Positions 10,646 through 20,845 of a DNA stretch of 64,000 bases are shown here, one piece after another. This stretch comes from a marine actinobacterium MedAcidi-G2B (lineage in GTDB: Bacteria; Actinomycetota; Acidimicrobiia; Acidimicrobiales; MedAcidi-G1). The translations under genes and the position numbers were made by a program. The stretch spans positions 45,146 to 109,145 of the forward strand of contig JUEO01000002.1 in NCBI GenBank assembly GCA_000817115.1, in the 5' to 3' direction. Within the stretch, counting starts at the first letter, position 1. Every line of letters starts with the position of its first letter. The notes beneath the pieces are model-generated. The model was not told the origin of the DNA and searched no databases. It saw nothing but the letters and a program-made list of their open reading frames with translations.

Positions 10646-13225
10646 ATGAGAAAAAAAGCTCTAACCGCAAAGTCAATCCGACGTGAATTCATTGACTTTT
10701 ATGTCGCAAGAGACCACTTTCATGAGTCATCAGACAGTCTCATACCTGATGACTCAACTCTGCTCTTTACTAACTCAGGCATGGTGCAGTTCAAATCATA
10801 TTTAACTGGAGAGCAGCCAGCCCCTTGGCCACGTGCCGTTACTGTTCAAAAATGTGCACGAGCAGGTGGGAAACACAACGACTTAGAAGAAGTAGGTCGC
10901 ACAAGCCGCCACCTTACCTTTTTTGAAATGATGGGAAATTTCAGCTTTGGAGATTATTTCAAATCAGAAGCTTGCGCATTTGCTTGGGAATTCGTAACCA
11001 AAAACCTTGGCCTAGATCCTGAACGTCTTTGGATAACAGTTCATGAGACTGACGATGAGGCCGCCACCATATGGGAAGAAGAAGTCGGAGTTTCTGCCGA
11101 CCGAATTCAACGCCTAGACGAAGACAACTATTGGCGCATGGCCGACACTGGGCCTTGCGGACCCTGCTCAGAAATTTTTTGGGACAAAGGACCAGAGCAC
11201 GGCGAAGAAGGCGGACCCGCCCATGGAGGAGAAGAAAGATTTGTTGAAATCTGGAATCTAGTTTTCATGCAATTTGAACAGCATGCAGATGGCTCTCAAA
11301 CCCCACTTCCGGCCCCGTCAATTGATACAGGCCTAGGATTAGAACGCGTTCTCTCCGTTTTGCAAGGTGTTGATTCTGTATGGGAGACAGACGAGTTTTC
11401 CACGCTTTTAAAAAGCATCAGTGAATTAACACAAGTTGCACAAAAAGAGAGTGAAAGTTTCGATGTCTCAATGCGGATCTTGGCCGATCATGCACGATCA
11501 TCAACATTTCTAATAAATGATGGAGTGTTTCCTTCCAACGAAGACAGGGGATATGTACTTCGTCGTATTATTCGACGAGCAGTACGGCACGCATGGCTAC
11601 TAGGAGTAGAAGATCAGATCATGGCTTCGTTAGTAGATGTAGTTGTTGAAATGATGGGTTCGGATTATCCAGAACTTGCACAAAACCATGATTACATACG
11701 AGGAGTCATAGATCGGGAGGAAGAAGGTTTTAGAGAGACTTTGCGTTCAGGACTAACGATTTTAGATACGGCTATAGATGGATTAAAGACCGGAGAGTTT
11801 CTTGATGGGCAAGTCATTTTCAAACTTCACGACACCTACGGGTTCCCCCTTGAACTAACTGAGGAAATAACCAGAGAGCGGGGAATCTCTATAGATTCTC
11901 AAGGGTTCTCAGAAGCCATGAATGAACAAAAAGAACGAGCAAAAGCTGCGCGAAAAGAAAATGGTACAGCAGACATTTCAGGAGATCTACGTCCCTTACT
12001 TGAAGAGCATGGTTTAACTTCCTTTATAGGGCGAGAAGAAAATAAAACAGAAGCAGAAGTTCTTTACATAGAAAACAACTATGTCGTGCTAGACAGAACT
12101 CCTTTCTATGCAGAATCTGGAGGTCAGATAGGAGATACTGGCACTCTCACTAACACCAGAGGAGCTGTTCGAGTTATTGATACCAAACTAGCTCTAGATG
12201 GATTGCATGTTCATGAGACAGAAGATAATGAACTAGAGATAGCAGTCGGAGACAAATTAGTAGTAGAAATTGATGTAGCTCGCCGAATGGATATTCGCCG
12301 CAATCACACCGCCACACATCTATTGCATTCAGCACTACGACGAGTTCTTGGCGAACATGTAAAACAACAAGGGTCATGGGTAGGTCCGGACCGGTTGCGT
12401 TTCGACTTCAGTCATTATGCAGCCGTGCAACCAGAAGAGATAAGAGAGATAGAAGACATGGTGAACATGGAAGTGCTCAACAACTTACCTTGTAACCACT
12501 ATGAAACTTCTAAAGAAAAAGCTGAAGCGGCAGGAGCAATTGCTTTCTTTGGTGACAAATACGGGGATAGTGTACGAGTGCTTGAAGCGGGATCGAGCTC
12601 AATTGAACTTTGTGGAGGAACTCATGTCAACGCACTCGGAGACATTGGAGCTTTTAAGATCATCACAGAGGGGTCAGTAGGAGCGAACATCCGCCGCATA
12701 GAAGCGATCACAGGGCCTGCTCCAATCAATCGTTTGAGAGACTTAGAATCTACTCTTGCTTCTGCTTCAGAGAAATTAGGAGTACCGATAGATGATGTTC
12801 TTGAAGGTATAGACAAACGAATAGCTGAGAATAAAGAAATAAAGAACGAACTCAATGAAGTTCGCCGAGCATTAGCACTAAACCAGGTAGATGCGCTGGT
12901 AGAGACAGCAGAGAACGGTTTAGTGATCGCTCAGGTCACAGGAGTGGACCAAGATGGACTGAGAGAACTAGCTACCGCCATTTCTTCTAGGGGCGGGATA
13001 AGAGCCGTTGTGTTAGGACTAGCACCAGAGGGAGGTGGAGCAGCTCTTGTATCTATAGTTACATCTGATAGCGGATTAGACGCAGGTGCTCTTGTCTCCG
13101 AATCTGCAAAAACAATTGGTGGCGGGGGACGATTGAACTCAGAAATGACGGTTATAGGCGGACGCCAGCCTGAAAATCTTCAAGAGGCGCTTGACCAAGC
13201 TCGCCATGCAGCCGAAACAATCTAA
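10646..13225 (+). CDS. alaS: alanine--tRNA ligase
   Basis: FTNSGMVQFKSYLTG, RNHTATHLLHSALRRVLG, ELCGGTHVNALGDIG. Confidence 0.97.
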   Translation: MRKKALTAKSIRREFIDFYVARDHFHESSDSLIPDDSTLLFTNSGMVQFKSYLTGEQPAPWPRAVTVQKCARAGGKHNDLEEVGRTSRHLTFFEMMGNFSFGDYFKSEACAFAWEFVTKNLGLDPERLWITVHETDDEAATIWEEEVGVSADRIQRLDEDNYWRMADTGPCGPCSEIFWDKGPEHGEEGGPAHGGEERFVEIWNLVFMQFEQHADGSQTPLPAPSIDTGLGLERVLSVLQGVDSVWETDEFSTLLKSISELTQVAQKESESFDVSMRILADHARSSTFLINDGVFPSNEDRGYVLRRIIRRAVRHAWLLGVEDQIMASLVDVVVEMMGSDYPELAQNHDYIRGVIDREEEGFRETLRSGLTILDTAIDGLKTGEFLDGQVIFKLHDTYGFPLELTEEITRERGISIDSQGFSEAMNEQKERAKAARKENGTADISGDLRPLLEEHGLTSFIGREENKTEAEVLYIENNYVVLDRTPFYAESGGQIGDTGTLTNTRGAVRVIDTKLALDGLHVHETEDNELEIAVGDKLVVEIDVARRMDIRRNHTATHLLHSALRRVLGEHVKQQGSWVGPDRLRFDFSHYAAVQPEEIREIEDMVNMEVLNNLPCNHYETSKEKAEAAGAIAFFGDKYGDSVRVLEAGSSSIELCGGTHVNALGDIGAFKIITEGSVGANIRRIEAITGPAPINRLRDLESTLASASEKLGVPIDDVLEGIDKRIAENKEIKNELNEVRRALALNQVDALVETAENGLVIAQVTGVDQDGLRELATAISSRGGIRAVVLGLAPEGGGAALVSIVTSDSGLDAGALVSESAKTIGGGGRLNSEMTVIGGRQPENLQEALDQARHAAETI

Positions 13226-13658
13226 AAATAAAGTGCGTGCTCTCGGATTAGATTTAGGAACTAAACGTATAGGTGTGGCAGTTAGCGATAGTGATGGGCT
13301 ATTAGCAACCCCTATAGAGGTAGTTAAACGGCTTGGAGATACATCCAAAGAACATCTTGCAATAGAGGCGTTAGCTAAGGAATGGGAAGTTGACGTTGTA
13401 GTGGTAGGAGTTCCTTATTCTTTAGATGGGAGTATTGGCCCCATGGCAAAGAAAACTCTTACTGAAGTAAAAAAACTAGATAACACATTGTCGGTGCCTA
13501 TTGAGATCTGCGATGAGCGTCTGACCACTGTCACTGCAGAGCGCTCTTTAAGAGAGCAGGGAGTTACATCTAAGGATGGGCGGAAAGTAGTTGACCAGTT
13601 GGCAGCATCAATTTTGCTTCAAGCCTGGTTGGATAGTCGTCGGAATTTGGAGGATTAG
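13206..13658 (+). CDS. ruvX: Holliday junction resolvase-like RuvX/YqgF
   Basis: ALGLDLGTKRIGVAVSD, DERLTTVTAE, KVVDQLAASILLQAWLD; ATG at 13206 preferred over 13191. Confidence 0.93.
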   Translation: MQPKQSKNKVRALGLDLGTKRIGVAVSDSDGLLATPIEVVKRLGDTSKEHLAIEALAKEWEVDVVVVGVPYSLDGSIGPMAKKTLTEVKKLDNTLSVPIEICDERLTTVTAERSLREQGVTSKDGRKVVDQLAASILLQAWLDSRRNLED

Positions 13659-15038
13659 GTGAGCGCTGAAGACGAGAATGAAACATCTGAAAGAGACGGG
13701 AAAACTTTTCGTTCTTCAGCAGACATGGCACCTGGAAACAAAGCGAATGAGACTTCGGTGGGCAAACCAAGTGTTTCTGATTCTGCAACGGAAGGAATAC
13801 CAGTTGTACCTGAAGATGTTGCCATAGAAGAGGCAGTGGTATGGGATCCATCCGTATATAAGGAATCGGAAAAGGGAACAATTTTTGGAGAGGAATTGGA
13901 GGTAGATGCCAATGTGCGTTGGGTTCGCCACCGTAGGCCGTTGGGTCCAATTCCACGTTGGGCATTTGTCGTATTTTTGCTTCTGATAGGAGCAACTTTC
14001 GCCTATCGAAAAGTTGATCAGTGGGTTAATTCACTGGTGACACCGGATGCGCCACCAGGTGATGAAATAGAGTTTGTCGTTGAACCTGGATGGTCTTCGG
14101 GTGAAGTTGCAGTGGCTCTAGGTTCAGCAGGAATTATTGATAATTCACCGATGTTTCGGCAGTGGATGCGATGCCATTCAATGATTGGCTGGTTTATTGA
14201 CTGTCCGTCAGGGATTGAGTACGAATTTCAAGCAGGGGATTACTTGCTTCAAGAGCATTTAGCATTTCAAGACGTTGTAGACATCTTGAATGAAGGACCA
14301 ATACCACCAGAAGTCATACGGGTAACAATTCCTGAGGGCCTTACTATTAGCCAGATGGTCGTAAATATCAAAGAACGCATGCCTACTTACAGTGAGGCTC
14401 AATTAAACGAAGCTTTTTCTAGCGATATTGTTCGATGGGAACATTATCCAGAAGATTTTTTTCTGCCATGGTATGAAGGGATGTTCTTTCCCGACACATA
14501 TCAGTTGGACGAAGCTACTCTTACCGATGAAATGAGCCTTGTAACTCGTATGCATAATCAGTTCCTCAACGTTGTGGAAGAAATTGAACTTGAGGAAAAG
14601 GCAGCAGCGGTAGGTCTAACTCCCTATGAGGCTTTAGTTGTTGCGTCTTTGATTGAAGAAGAGGCCTTATTGAATGAAGAACGAGCCAAAATCTCTCAAG
14701 TGATCCATAATCGCTTGGAGCAAGGATGGTCTCTTGGAATGGAGTCAACAGTTCGTTATGCAGTAGGGAAAATGTCTGGAGAGTCTTTAACTAGAGAAGA
14801 TCTGAATAGCGATTCGCCCTGGAACACATGGATAGAACCCGGACTTCCTCTTACACCAATTTCTGCACCAGGTAGAGCCTCACTTGAAGCAGCAGTAAGC
14901 CCAGAAGATGGGCCATGGATGTTCTTTGTTCGTACTGATGAGAACGGAGTGGTGGGAGCTCATACTTTTACGGTCACTAGTGAAGAATTCGCAGAAGCAG
15001 TCGCAATATGTCGAGAAAAGGATTTAGGTTGTGGCTAA
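13659..15038 (+). CDS. mltG: endolytic transglycosylase MltG
   Basis: TM segment after long cytosolic N-term; ASLIEEEA..., SPWNTWIEPGLPLTPISAPGRASLEAAVSP. Confidence 0.93.
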   Translation: MSAEDENETSERDGKTFRSSADMAPGNKANETSVGKPSVSDSATEGIPVVPEDVAIEEAVVWDPSVYKESEKGTIFGEELEVDANVRWVRHRRPLGPIPRWAFVVFLLLIGATFAYRKVDQWVNSLVTPDAPPGDEIEFVVEPGWSSGEVAVALGSAGIIDNSPMFRQWMRCHSMIGWFIDCPSGIEYEFQAGDYLLQEHLAFQDVVDILNEGPIPPEVIRVTIPEGLTISQMVVNIKERMPTYSEAQLNEAFSSDIVRWEHYPEDFFLPWYEGMFFPDTYQLDEATLTDEMSLVTRMHNQFLNVVEEIELEEKAAAVGLTPYEALVVASLIEEEALLNEERAKISQVIHNRLEQGWSLGMESTVRYAVGKMSGESLTREDLNSDSPWNTWIEPGLPLTPISAPGRASLEAAVSPEDGPWMFFVRTDENGVVGAHTFTVTSEEFAEAVAICREKDLGCG

Positions 15039-15069
15039 TAATTTAAAAAACGTTCTTGGAAGAACTGAT

Positions 15070-15900
15070 ATGTCAACAACTCGTGCAGCAGTCATTGGAT
15101 CACCAGTTACTCATTCTCTTTCACCATTACTGCACAATGCAGCTTTCAACTCTTTGGGTATGGACTGGGAGTACTTAGCTCTTGAAATTACTGAAAGCGA
15201 ACTTGATGAAGTTCTTGCCCAAATGAGGTCAGGAAATCTGGGTGGGTTGTCAGTCACGATGCCTTTAAAAACAAGGGTGGCGTCGTTAGTTGATGAATGC
15301 ACTTCTACTGCTGAAAAATTGAGCGCAGTTAATTGTGTTGTTGCCAATGAAAAAGGTTTGATCGGACATAACACTGACGGAGACGGCTTCCTAAATGGAT
15401 TGATTCATGAAGCACAATTTGATCCAAAAGGTAAAAAAGTGGCGGTCATTGGAGCCGGCGGAGCAGCTCGGGCAGTTATAGAAGCCTTAGCGAGGTCAGG
15501 GGCCGCTTCCATCATGGTAGTAAATAGGACTCCAGCGAAAGCAGAAAGCGCTGCAGATTTAGCAGGAGAAGTCGGGGCTGTTGGAACATTAGAAGATATT
15601 TCTGGAGCCGATCTTGTAGTCAATGCAACCTCTATTGGCATGAAAGATAGCCAAGTAGATATCCCATGCTCGGTAGATCTTCTTCATTCCAGCCAACTCG
15701 TTGTTGATCTTATTTATCATCCACTGGAAACTAGGTGGATTTCATTAGCTAAACAAAAAGGAATAGATTCCTATAACGGAGTTTCTATGCTTCTGTTTCA
15801 AGCAGCTGAAGCCTTTACGCTGTGGACCGGTGAAGAAGCTCCCATATCAATTATGCAAGAAGCAATCACACAGGAACTTGAAAAACGAACGCAAAACTAA
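15070..15900 (+). CDS. aroE: shikimate dehydrogenase
   Basis: VIGSPVTHSLSPLLHNAAF, NTDGDGF, VIGAGGAARAVIEAL; ORF opens at 15031, ATG at 15070 is the likely start. Confidence 0.94.
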   Translation: MSTTRAAVIGSPVTHSLSPLLHNAAFNSLGMDWEYLALEITESELDEVLAQMRSGNLGGLSVTMPLKTRVASLVDECTSTAEKLSAVNCVVANEKGLIGHNTDGDGFLNGLIHEAQFDPKGKKVAVIGAGGAARAVIEALARSGAASIMVVNRTPAKAESAADLAGEVGAVGTLEDISGADLVVNATSIGMKDSQVDIPCSVDLLHSSQLVVDLIYHPLETRWISLAKQKGIDSYNGVSMLLFQAAEAFTLWTGEEAPISIMQEAITQELEKRTQN

Positions 15901-15927
15901 GTTAATTAAAAGAAAAGGAAAGCAAGT

Positions 15928-16218
15928 ATGAAATTCATTCAAGTCATGGAGTTCAATTCGACTAGTGAAGAGGCTCAAAAAGGTTTAGAAGAATACATAG
16001 AGGTTGCTGGTTCAAAGACCACTGCGCGTGTTGTCACACTATGTGTTGATCGAGATAATCCTGAAACCATCGTTCAAATAGTTGAGTTTGACTCCTATGA
16101 GTCGGCGACTCAGAACAATGAGTTGGAAGAAACGAAAGAAGCTTCAAGCGAACATGAAGAAAACATAGGTGAAGTTAATTTCCGTAATCTTGATGTTGTG
16201 GGGGTATACGAACTCTAA
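15928..16218 (+). CDS. small conserved-looking protein, possible dimeric alpha/beta barrel (ABM-like) fold
   Basis: 96 aa ORF with SD-like AAAGGAAAG upstream; MKFIQVMEFN...VEFDSYESATQNNELEET pattern. Confidence 0.7.
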   Translation: MKFIQVMEFNSTSEEAQKGLEEYIEVAGSKTTARVVTLCVDRDNPETIVQIVEFDSYESATQNNELEETKEASSEHEENIGEVNFRNLDVVGVYEL

Positions 16219-16292
16219 ATAAAACATCTATTTACTGTTCTTAAGTAATAATCCGCTGTTCTGAGTAATCCGCAGTGGGTATCCTTATATAT

Positions 16293-16829
16293 ATGGATAC
16301 CGATTTGTGTACTCATGTGGCTCTTGTGGGGCTTATGGGTGCAGGCAAAACTGTAATAGGTGCTTCTTTAGCGCGAAAAAGTAACGTTCGTCACGTTGAT
16401 CTAGATCGCTGGATTCAAAATAGGTATGGCCGTTCCATAGGGGTCATTTTTAACGAACGCGGAGAAAAAGGTTTTAGAGAGATTGAAACCGATGCATTAA
16501 AGGAGGTACTTGGGTCTGAGGAGCCCGTTGTCCTATCAACAGGTGGTGGGGTCATAGTTCAAGATGAAAATAGATCCATACTTAAGGAAAATTCTCACGT
16601 TATTTGGCTTAAAGTCACGCCAGAAGGCTTAGCTAAAAGAGTTGGAGAAGGCAGAGGTAGACCCTTATTAAAAGACAAAGACCCTCTTGAGGTGCTACAA
16701 CTTCTAAATGCAGAACGGGAAGAAAACTATAAAGAAGTCGCCGACCTTGTGATAGATGCAGAGAGTGGGACAGTGGAAGAAATCTCTGACCATATTTTGG
16801 CGCTAACTATTTCAAAAGGTAACAAATGA
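16293..16829 (+). CDS. aroK: shikimate kinase
   Basis: VALVGLMGAGKTVIGASLA Walker A, DLDRWIQ, STGGGVI. Confidence 0.93.
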   Translation: MDTDLCTHVALVGLMGAGKTVIGASLARKSNVRHVDLDRWIQNRYGRSIGVIFNERGEKGFREIETDALKEVLGSEEPVVLSTGGGVIVQDENRSILKENSHVIWLKVTPEGLAKRVGEGRGRPLLKDKDPLEVLQLLNAEREENYKEVADLVIDAESGTVEEISDHILALTISKGNK

Positions 16830-17836
16830 TAGAAATTAAAGTGCCACTGAGTGAAGGTAGAGAATATCCGGTATTGGTAGGAGCCAATGCGCGAGAAGAA
16901 CTAGATTCAGTACTCCCCAAAGACTCCCAGCGCGTTGCCATAATTACGCAAGAAAATATTGGTGTGAGCGTAAATCTGGAAACAGAAAACGAAATTTTTC
17001 TAATCCCTGATGGCGAAGAGGCAAAGACTTTAAAAACCATCGAGTCACTTTGTCGTTCCTTTACGAGGTGGGGATTAACTCGAAATGACTGCATCGTTGG
17101 TATAGGTGGGGGCGTAGTCACTGATGTCGCCGGCTTCGCAGCAGCGACATATCACCGAGGAACGCCTGTAATACATGTACCTACTTCTCTACTTGGTCAA
17201 ATTGATGCGTCGATTGGTGGGAAAACAGGTGTGAATCTTCCCGAAGGAAAAAATTTAGTTGGAGCCTTCTGGCAACCAACAGCCGTGCTATGTGATACTT
17301 CTGTCTTGAACACGCTTCCAGAAAGAGAAATGTTAAGTGGTTATGGAGAGATGGCCAAGTACCACTTTCTTGGTAGCGGGAATTTAGATGACCTGAACTT
17401 AGAGGAGAAAATTGCCAGATGTGTGGAGATCAAAGCTCAAGTAGTTGCATCGGATGAGAGAGAGGCAGGAACTCGAGCAATTCTGAATTATGGGCACACC
17501 TTAGGCCACGCACTTGAAACTACAAAAAACTATGACCTTCGACATGGTGAAGCAATAGCAATTGGGCTGGTCTTTGCCGCAGAACTTGCACACAAACTTG
17601 GACGAATAGATAAAGACAGAGTAGAGGAACATCGTTTGGTAGTTGATCAATACGGGCTAAGCAGCATGATGCCTCAAGGAATAGAACCTGATGTCATAAT
17701 GGAAGTCATGGCTCGAGATAAAAAAGCTATCAATGGTTTGACTTTTGTTCTAGATGGACCAGATGGAGTAGAGGTTGTTACAGGTATTGAACCATCAATA
17801 GTACGTGAGATCATTCATCACATGGATGAGAGTTAA
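16826..17836 (+). CDS. aroB: 3-dehydroquinate synthase
   Basis: GIGGGVVTDVAGFAAATYHRG, PTSLLGQIDASIGGKTGVNLP, NYGHTLGHALE. Confidence 0.96.
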   Translation: MIEIKVPLSEGREYPVLVGANAREELDSVLPKDSQRVAIITQENIGVSVNLETENEIFLIPDGEEAKTLKTIESLCRSFTRWGLTRNDCIVGIGGGVVTDVAGFAAATYHRGTPVIHVPTSLLGQIDASIGGKTGVNLPEGKNLVGAFWQPTAVLCDTSVLNTLPEREMLSGYGEMAKYHFLGSGNLDDLNLEEKIARCVEIKAQVVASDEREAGTRAILNYGHTLGHALETTKNYDLRHGEAIAIGLVFAAELAHKLGRIDKDRVEEHRLVVDQYGLSSMMPQGIEPDVIMEVMARDKKAINGLTFVLDGPDGVEVVTGIEPSIVREIIHHMDES

Positions 17837-17846
17837 AGAGATACTT

Positions 17847-18308
17847 ATGAATACAGAATCTTCAAAATCGCAGATAAAAATCCTTATCCTTTCAGGACCA
17901 AATCTCAATCTTCTTGGGGAAAGAGAACCAGAGACTTATGGAGATCAAACTCTTGAAAGTCATATAGAAACAGCCGAGAAAGCAGCAGATCAGAAAGGCA
18001 TGACAGTTGAACACCTTCAATCAAACCATGAAGGTGCACTCGTAGATGCAATTCATTCAGCAAGAGAAAGATGTGATGCCATAATCATAAATCCTGGAGC
18101 TTTCACTCATTACGCATGGGCTATCCATGATGCGCTTCAGACTTTTGATGGACCAGTTATTGAAGTACACCTTTCTAACCCTGCTGCTCGCGAACCATGG
18201 CGCCACACTTCTGTTGTTGCACCAGTGGCAGCTGGAACGATTGCTGGGTTTGGTGGATATGGGTACCAAATTGCTGTTGATGCTGTTTCTGAATTACTTA
18301 CGCAATAA
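17847..18308 (+). CDS. aroQ: type II 3-dehydroquinate dehydratase
   Basis: ILSGPNLNLLGEREPETYG, NPGAFTHYAWAIHDAL, EVHLSNPAAREPWRHTSVV. Confidence 0.96.
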   Translation: MNTESSKSQIKILILSGPNLNLLGEREPETYGDQTLESHIETAEKAADQKGMTVEHLQSNHEGALVDAIHSARERCDAIIINPGAFTHYAWAIHDALQTFDGPVIEVHLSNPAAREPWRHTSVVAPVAAGTIAGFGGYGYQIAVDAVSELLTQ

Positions 18309-18316
18309 GGAAAAAA

Positions 18317-19396
18317 GTGAATACAACTGAACGACTCAAAAAACTAACGAGCCATTTCGAAGAAGTTGGTTGCGAAGCTTTTTTTGTAACAAAACTCATA
18401 AATATCAGGTATCTAACTGGTTTTACTGGGTCAGCAGGGAAGCTATGGGTGACGAAAGACAAGGCGGTCCTATTTACCGACGGAAGATACGCAGAACAAG
18501 CTCCAGCTGAAACAGAAAACACTTCAATAGAGGTAGTAATACAGGTACAAGGTTTCGACAAGATTTTGAAAGAATTAAGTGATGGAGTTGCAGGATTGGG
18601 ATTAGAGGCTGCTTCAATCACATGGGAGCAGCAACAGCAAATCAGTGAATGGATTCCTTCAGTAGATCTTGTTCCCACTACGGGCCTTATAGAAAAAATA
18701 CGCGAGATAAAAGATTCAGAAGAGTTAGAACACATGAAAGAAGCGGCGTCTATCGCGGATAAAGCACTTTCAGCAGCGAATGAAATGTTTGTTCCTGGAA
18801 CAACTGAGAAGCACCTTGCTGCAGTACTCGATCATGAAATGCGTAAACACGGTGCTTCTGATCGTTCATTTGAAACAATTGTTGCCGCAGGACCTAACAG
18901 TGCGTTGCCACATGCTCGACCTACAGGCCGCCCTTTTGAAGATGGTGATTTAGTCATATGCGATTTTGGAGCTTTAGCCCATGGATATCACTCAGATATG
19001 ACTCGATCATTCCGTATAGGTGGCAGTGAAGAAGGGCAAGAGAATGAAATTCTTCAGTTAGTTCTAAAAGCCCAAGAAGAAGGTTTAAAGACTGTTGTGA
19101 ATGGAGTAGCAATATCTGATGTAGACGCAGCATGCCGAACAGTCATTGAAGAAGCAGGATACGGAGAACAATTTCTTCACAGCACTGGGCATGGAGTGGG
19201 ATTGGAGATACATGAAACTCCTGGGATAGGACAGAAGTCTGAAGGAAATTTGAAGAGTGGACAAGTGGTCACTGTAGAACCAGGAATTTACATATCTGGT
19301 TTAGGGGGCGTTAGATGGGAAGACTCCGTAATCGTGACTGACGAAGGATATGAACTGTTGACTCACTCTCCAAAAAGCATCCGCTTAAATAGTTGA
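18317..19396 (+). CDS. Xaa-Pro aminopeptidase (M24 family)
   Basis: ICDFGALAHGYHSDMTRSF, HSTGHGVGLEIHE, VTVEPGIYI metal-binding motifs. Confidence 0.94.
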   Translation: MNTTERLKKLTSHFEEVGCEAFFVTKLINIRYLTGFTGSAGKLWVTKDKAVLFTDGRYAEQAPAETENTSIEVVIQVQGFDKILKELSDGVAGLGLEAASITWEQQQQISEWIPSVDLVPTTGLIEKIREIKDSEELEHMKEAASIADKALSAANEMFVPGTTEKHLAAVLDHEMRKHGASDRSFETIVAAGPNSALPHARPTGRPFEDGDLVICDFGALAHGYHSDMTRSFRIGGSEEGQENEILQLVLKAQEEGLKTVVNGVAISDVDAACRTVIEEAGYGEQFLHSTGHGVGLEIHETPGIGQKSEGNLKSGQVVTVEPGIYISGLGGVRWEDSVIVTDEGYELLTHSPKSIRLNS

Positions 19397-19397
19397 C

Positions 19398-20762
19398 ATG
19401 GTTAATTCGGTTGAAGGTCACAAATATTTAGAAGGAAGCAGAGCACCTGTTCAGGAAGAGGTCACTGCACACAATCTGCCCGTAACAGGTCAAATTCCAG
19501 AGGAACTTGAAGGACGGTGGCTTCGTAACGGACCAAACCCCTATGGTTCTGTTGACCCCACCACCTATCACTGGTTTCTAGGTGACGGAATGATACATGG
19601 GGTGCGACTACGTGACGGCAAAGCAGAGTGGTACAGAAACCGTTGGGTAAGAGGAACAGATCTTGCTAAACGACTTGGAGAGGAACCACCTGAAGGAAAG
19701 TGTTTCAGAGGTTCTGGATTCAGTCCCAATACTTCAGTCATAGGGCATAACGGTCTTACCTTGGCTCTGGTCGAAGCAGGAATCAGTCCAATGTCTCTCA
19801 CTTATGATCTTGAAACTATTGGTTATACCAATTTCGAGGGCACGTTACCGGGAGCTTTTACCGCTCATACAAAGTTTGATCCAATAGCAGAAGAACTCCA
19901 CGGAGTTTGCTATGCGTATCCAGATATTCCAGATCGAGTACAGCATGTAATAGTAGGGATGGATAACCGAGTCACAAAAGTGACCGATGTTCCTCTTGAA
20001 GGTATGCCAATGATTCACGACATGTCACTAACTAAAAAATACGCGCTTATTTATGATTTGCCGGTATGTGTAGACATTGAAATGGCTATGGCTGGCAAAA
20101 GGTTTCCTTTTGCCTGGAGTGATGAACATGAACCGCGAGTAGGGCTGCTACCCAGAGATGGAGAAGCTAAGGACATTATTTGGTGTGAGGCTCCGAAATG
20201 CTATGTTTTTCATCCAGTGAACGCGTTTGACGTTGAAACCAGTGATGGGAACAGCAAGGTGATTGTAGACCTTTGCAGATTCGATCGTATGTTCCATTCA
20301 GACTTGCACGGTCCGTTTGAGTCAATTCCTAAACTTGCGCGATGGACTATTGATCCAAGCACAAGAACTGTCAGTGAGGAAATTGTGAGCGAACAGTCTC
20401 AAGATTTTCCCACCCATGATCCTCGAGTGGTTGCCCGCAAGCATCGTTATGCCTATACCTCGTGGTTGGATTCCGGATCAACGTGCAGAACAGATATGGA
20501 AACTGGTGAAATCGTTCTCCATGATCATGGTGAGGGTCAGTTTGGAGGCGAACCATTATTTGTGCCTCGTGAAGATAGTAGCGACGAAGAAGATGGATGG
20601 GTCATGGTTTGTGTTAATGACGTAAACCAAGGGCCTGCGGAGCTAGTAATTCTTGATGCAAATGACATAACAGGAAAACCTGTAGCTCGGATACATCTAC
20701 CTCAAAGAGTTCCAGATGGGTTCCACGGATCTTGGATACCTGACTGTGCTATGCCGTATTAA
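19398..20762 (+). CDS. carotenoid oxygenase (RPE65/CCD family)
   Basis: GRWLRNGPNP; four candidate His iron ligands in AFTAHTKFDP, MIHDMSLT, VFHPVNAFD, GFHGSWIPD. Confidence 0.93.
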   Translation: MVNSVEGHKYLEGSRAPVQEEVTAHNLPVTGQIPEELEGRWLRNGPNPYGSVDPTTYHWFLGDGMIHGVRLRDGKAEWYRNRWVRGTDLAKRLGEEPPEGKCFRGSGFSPNTSVIGHNGLTLALVEAGISPMSLTYDLETIGYTNFEGTLPGAFTAHTKFDPIAEELHGVCYAYPDIPDRVQHVIVGMDNRVTKVTDVPLEGMPMIHDMSLTKKYALIYDLPVCVDIEMAMAGKRFPFAWSDEHEPRVGLLPRDGEAKDIIWCEAPKCYVFHPVNAFDVETSDGNSKVIVDLCRFDRMFHSDLHGPFESIPKLARWTIDPSTRTVSEEIVSEQSQDFPTHDPRVVARKHRYAYTSWLDSGSTCRTDMETGEIVLHDHGEGQFGGEPLFVPREDSSDEEDGWVMVCVNDVNQGPAELVILDANDITGKPVARIHLPQRVPDGFHGSWIPDCAMPY

Positions 20763-20845
20763 ATATCAAAGAACAAGAGTTGCCGGTTCCTTTCTGATTT
20801 CTGTCACTTATATTTAAGGGACCGGATAGTGGGAAAGGAAAGAGT

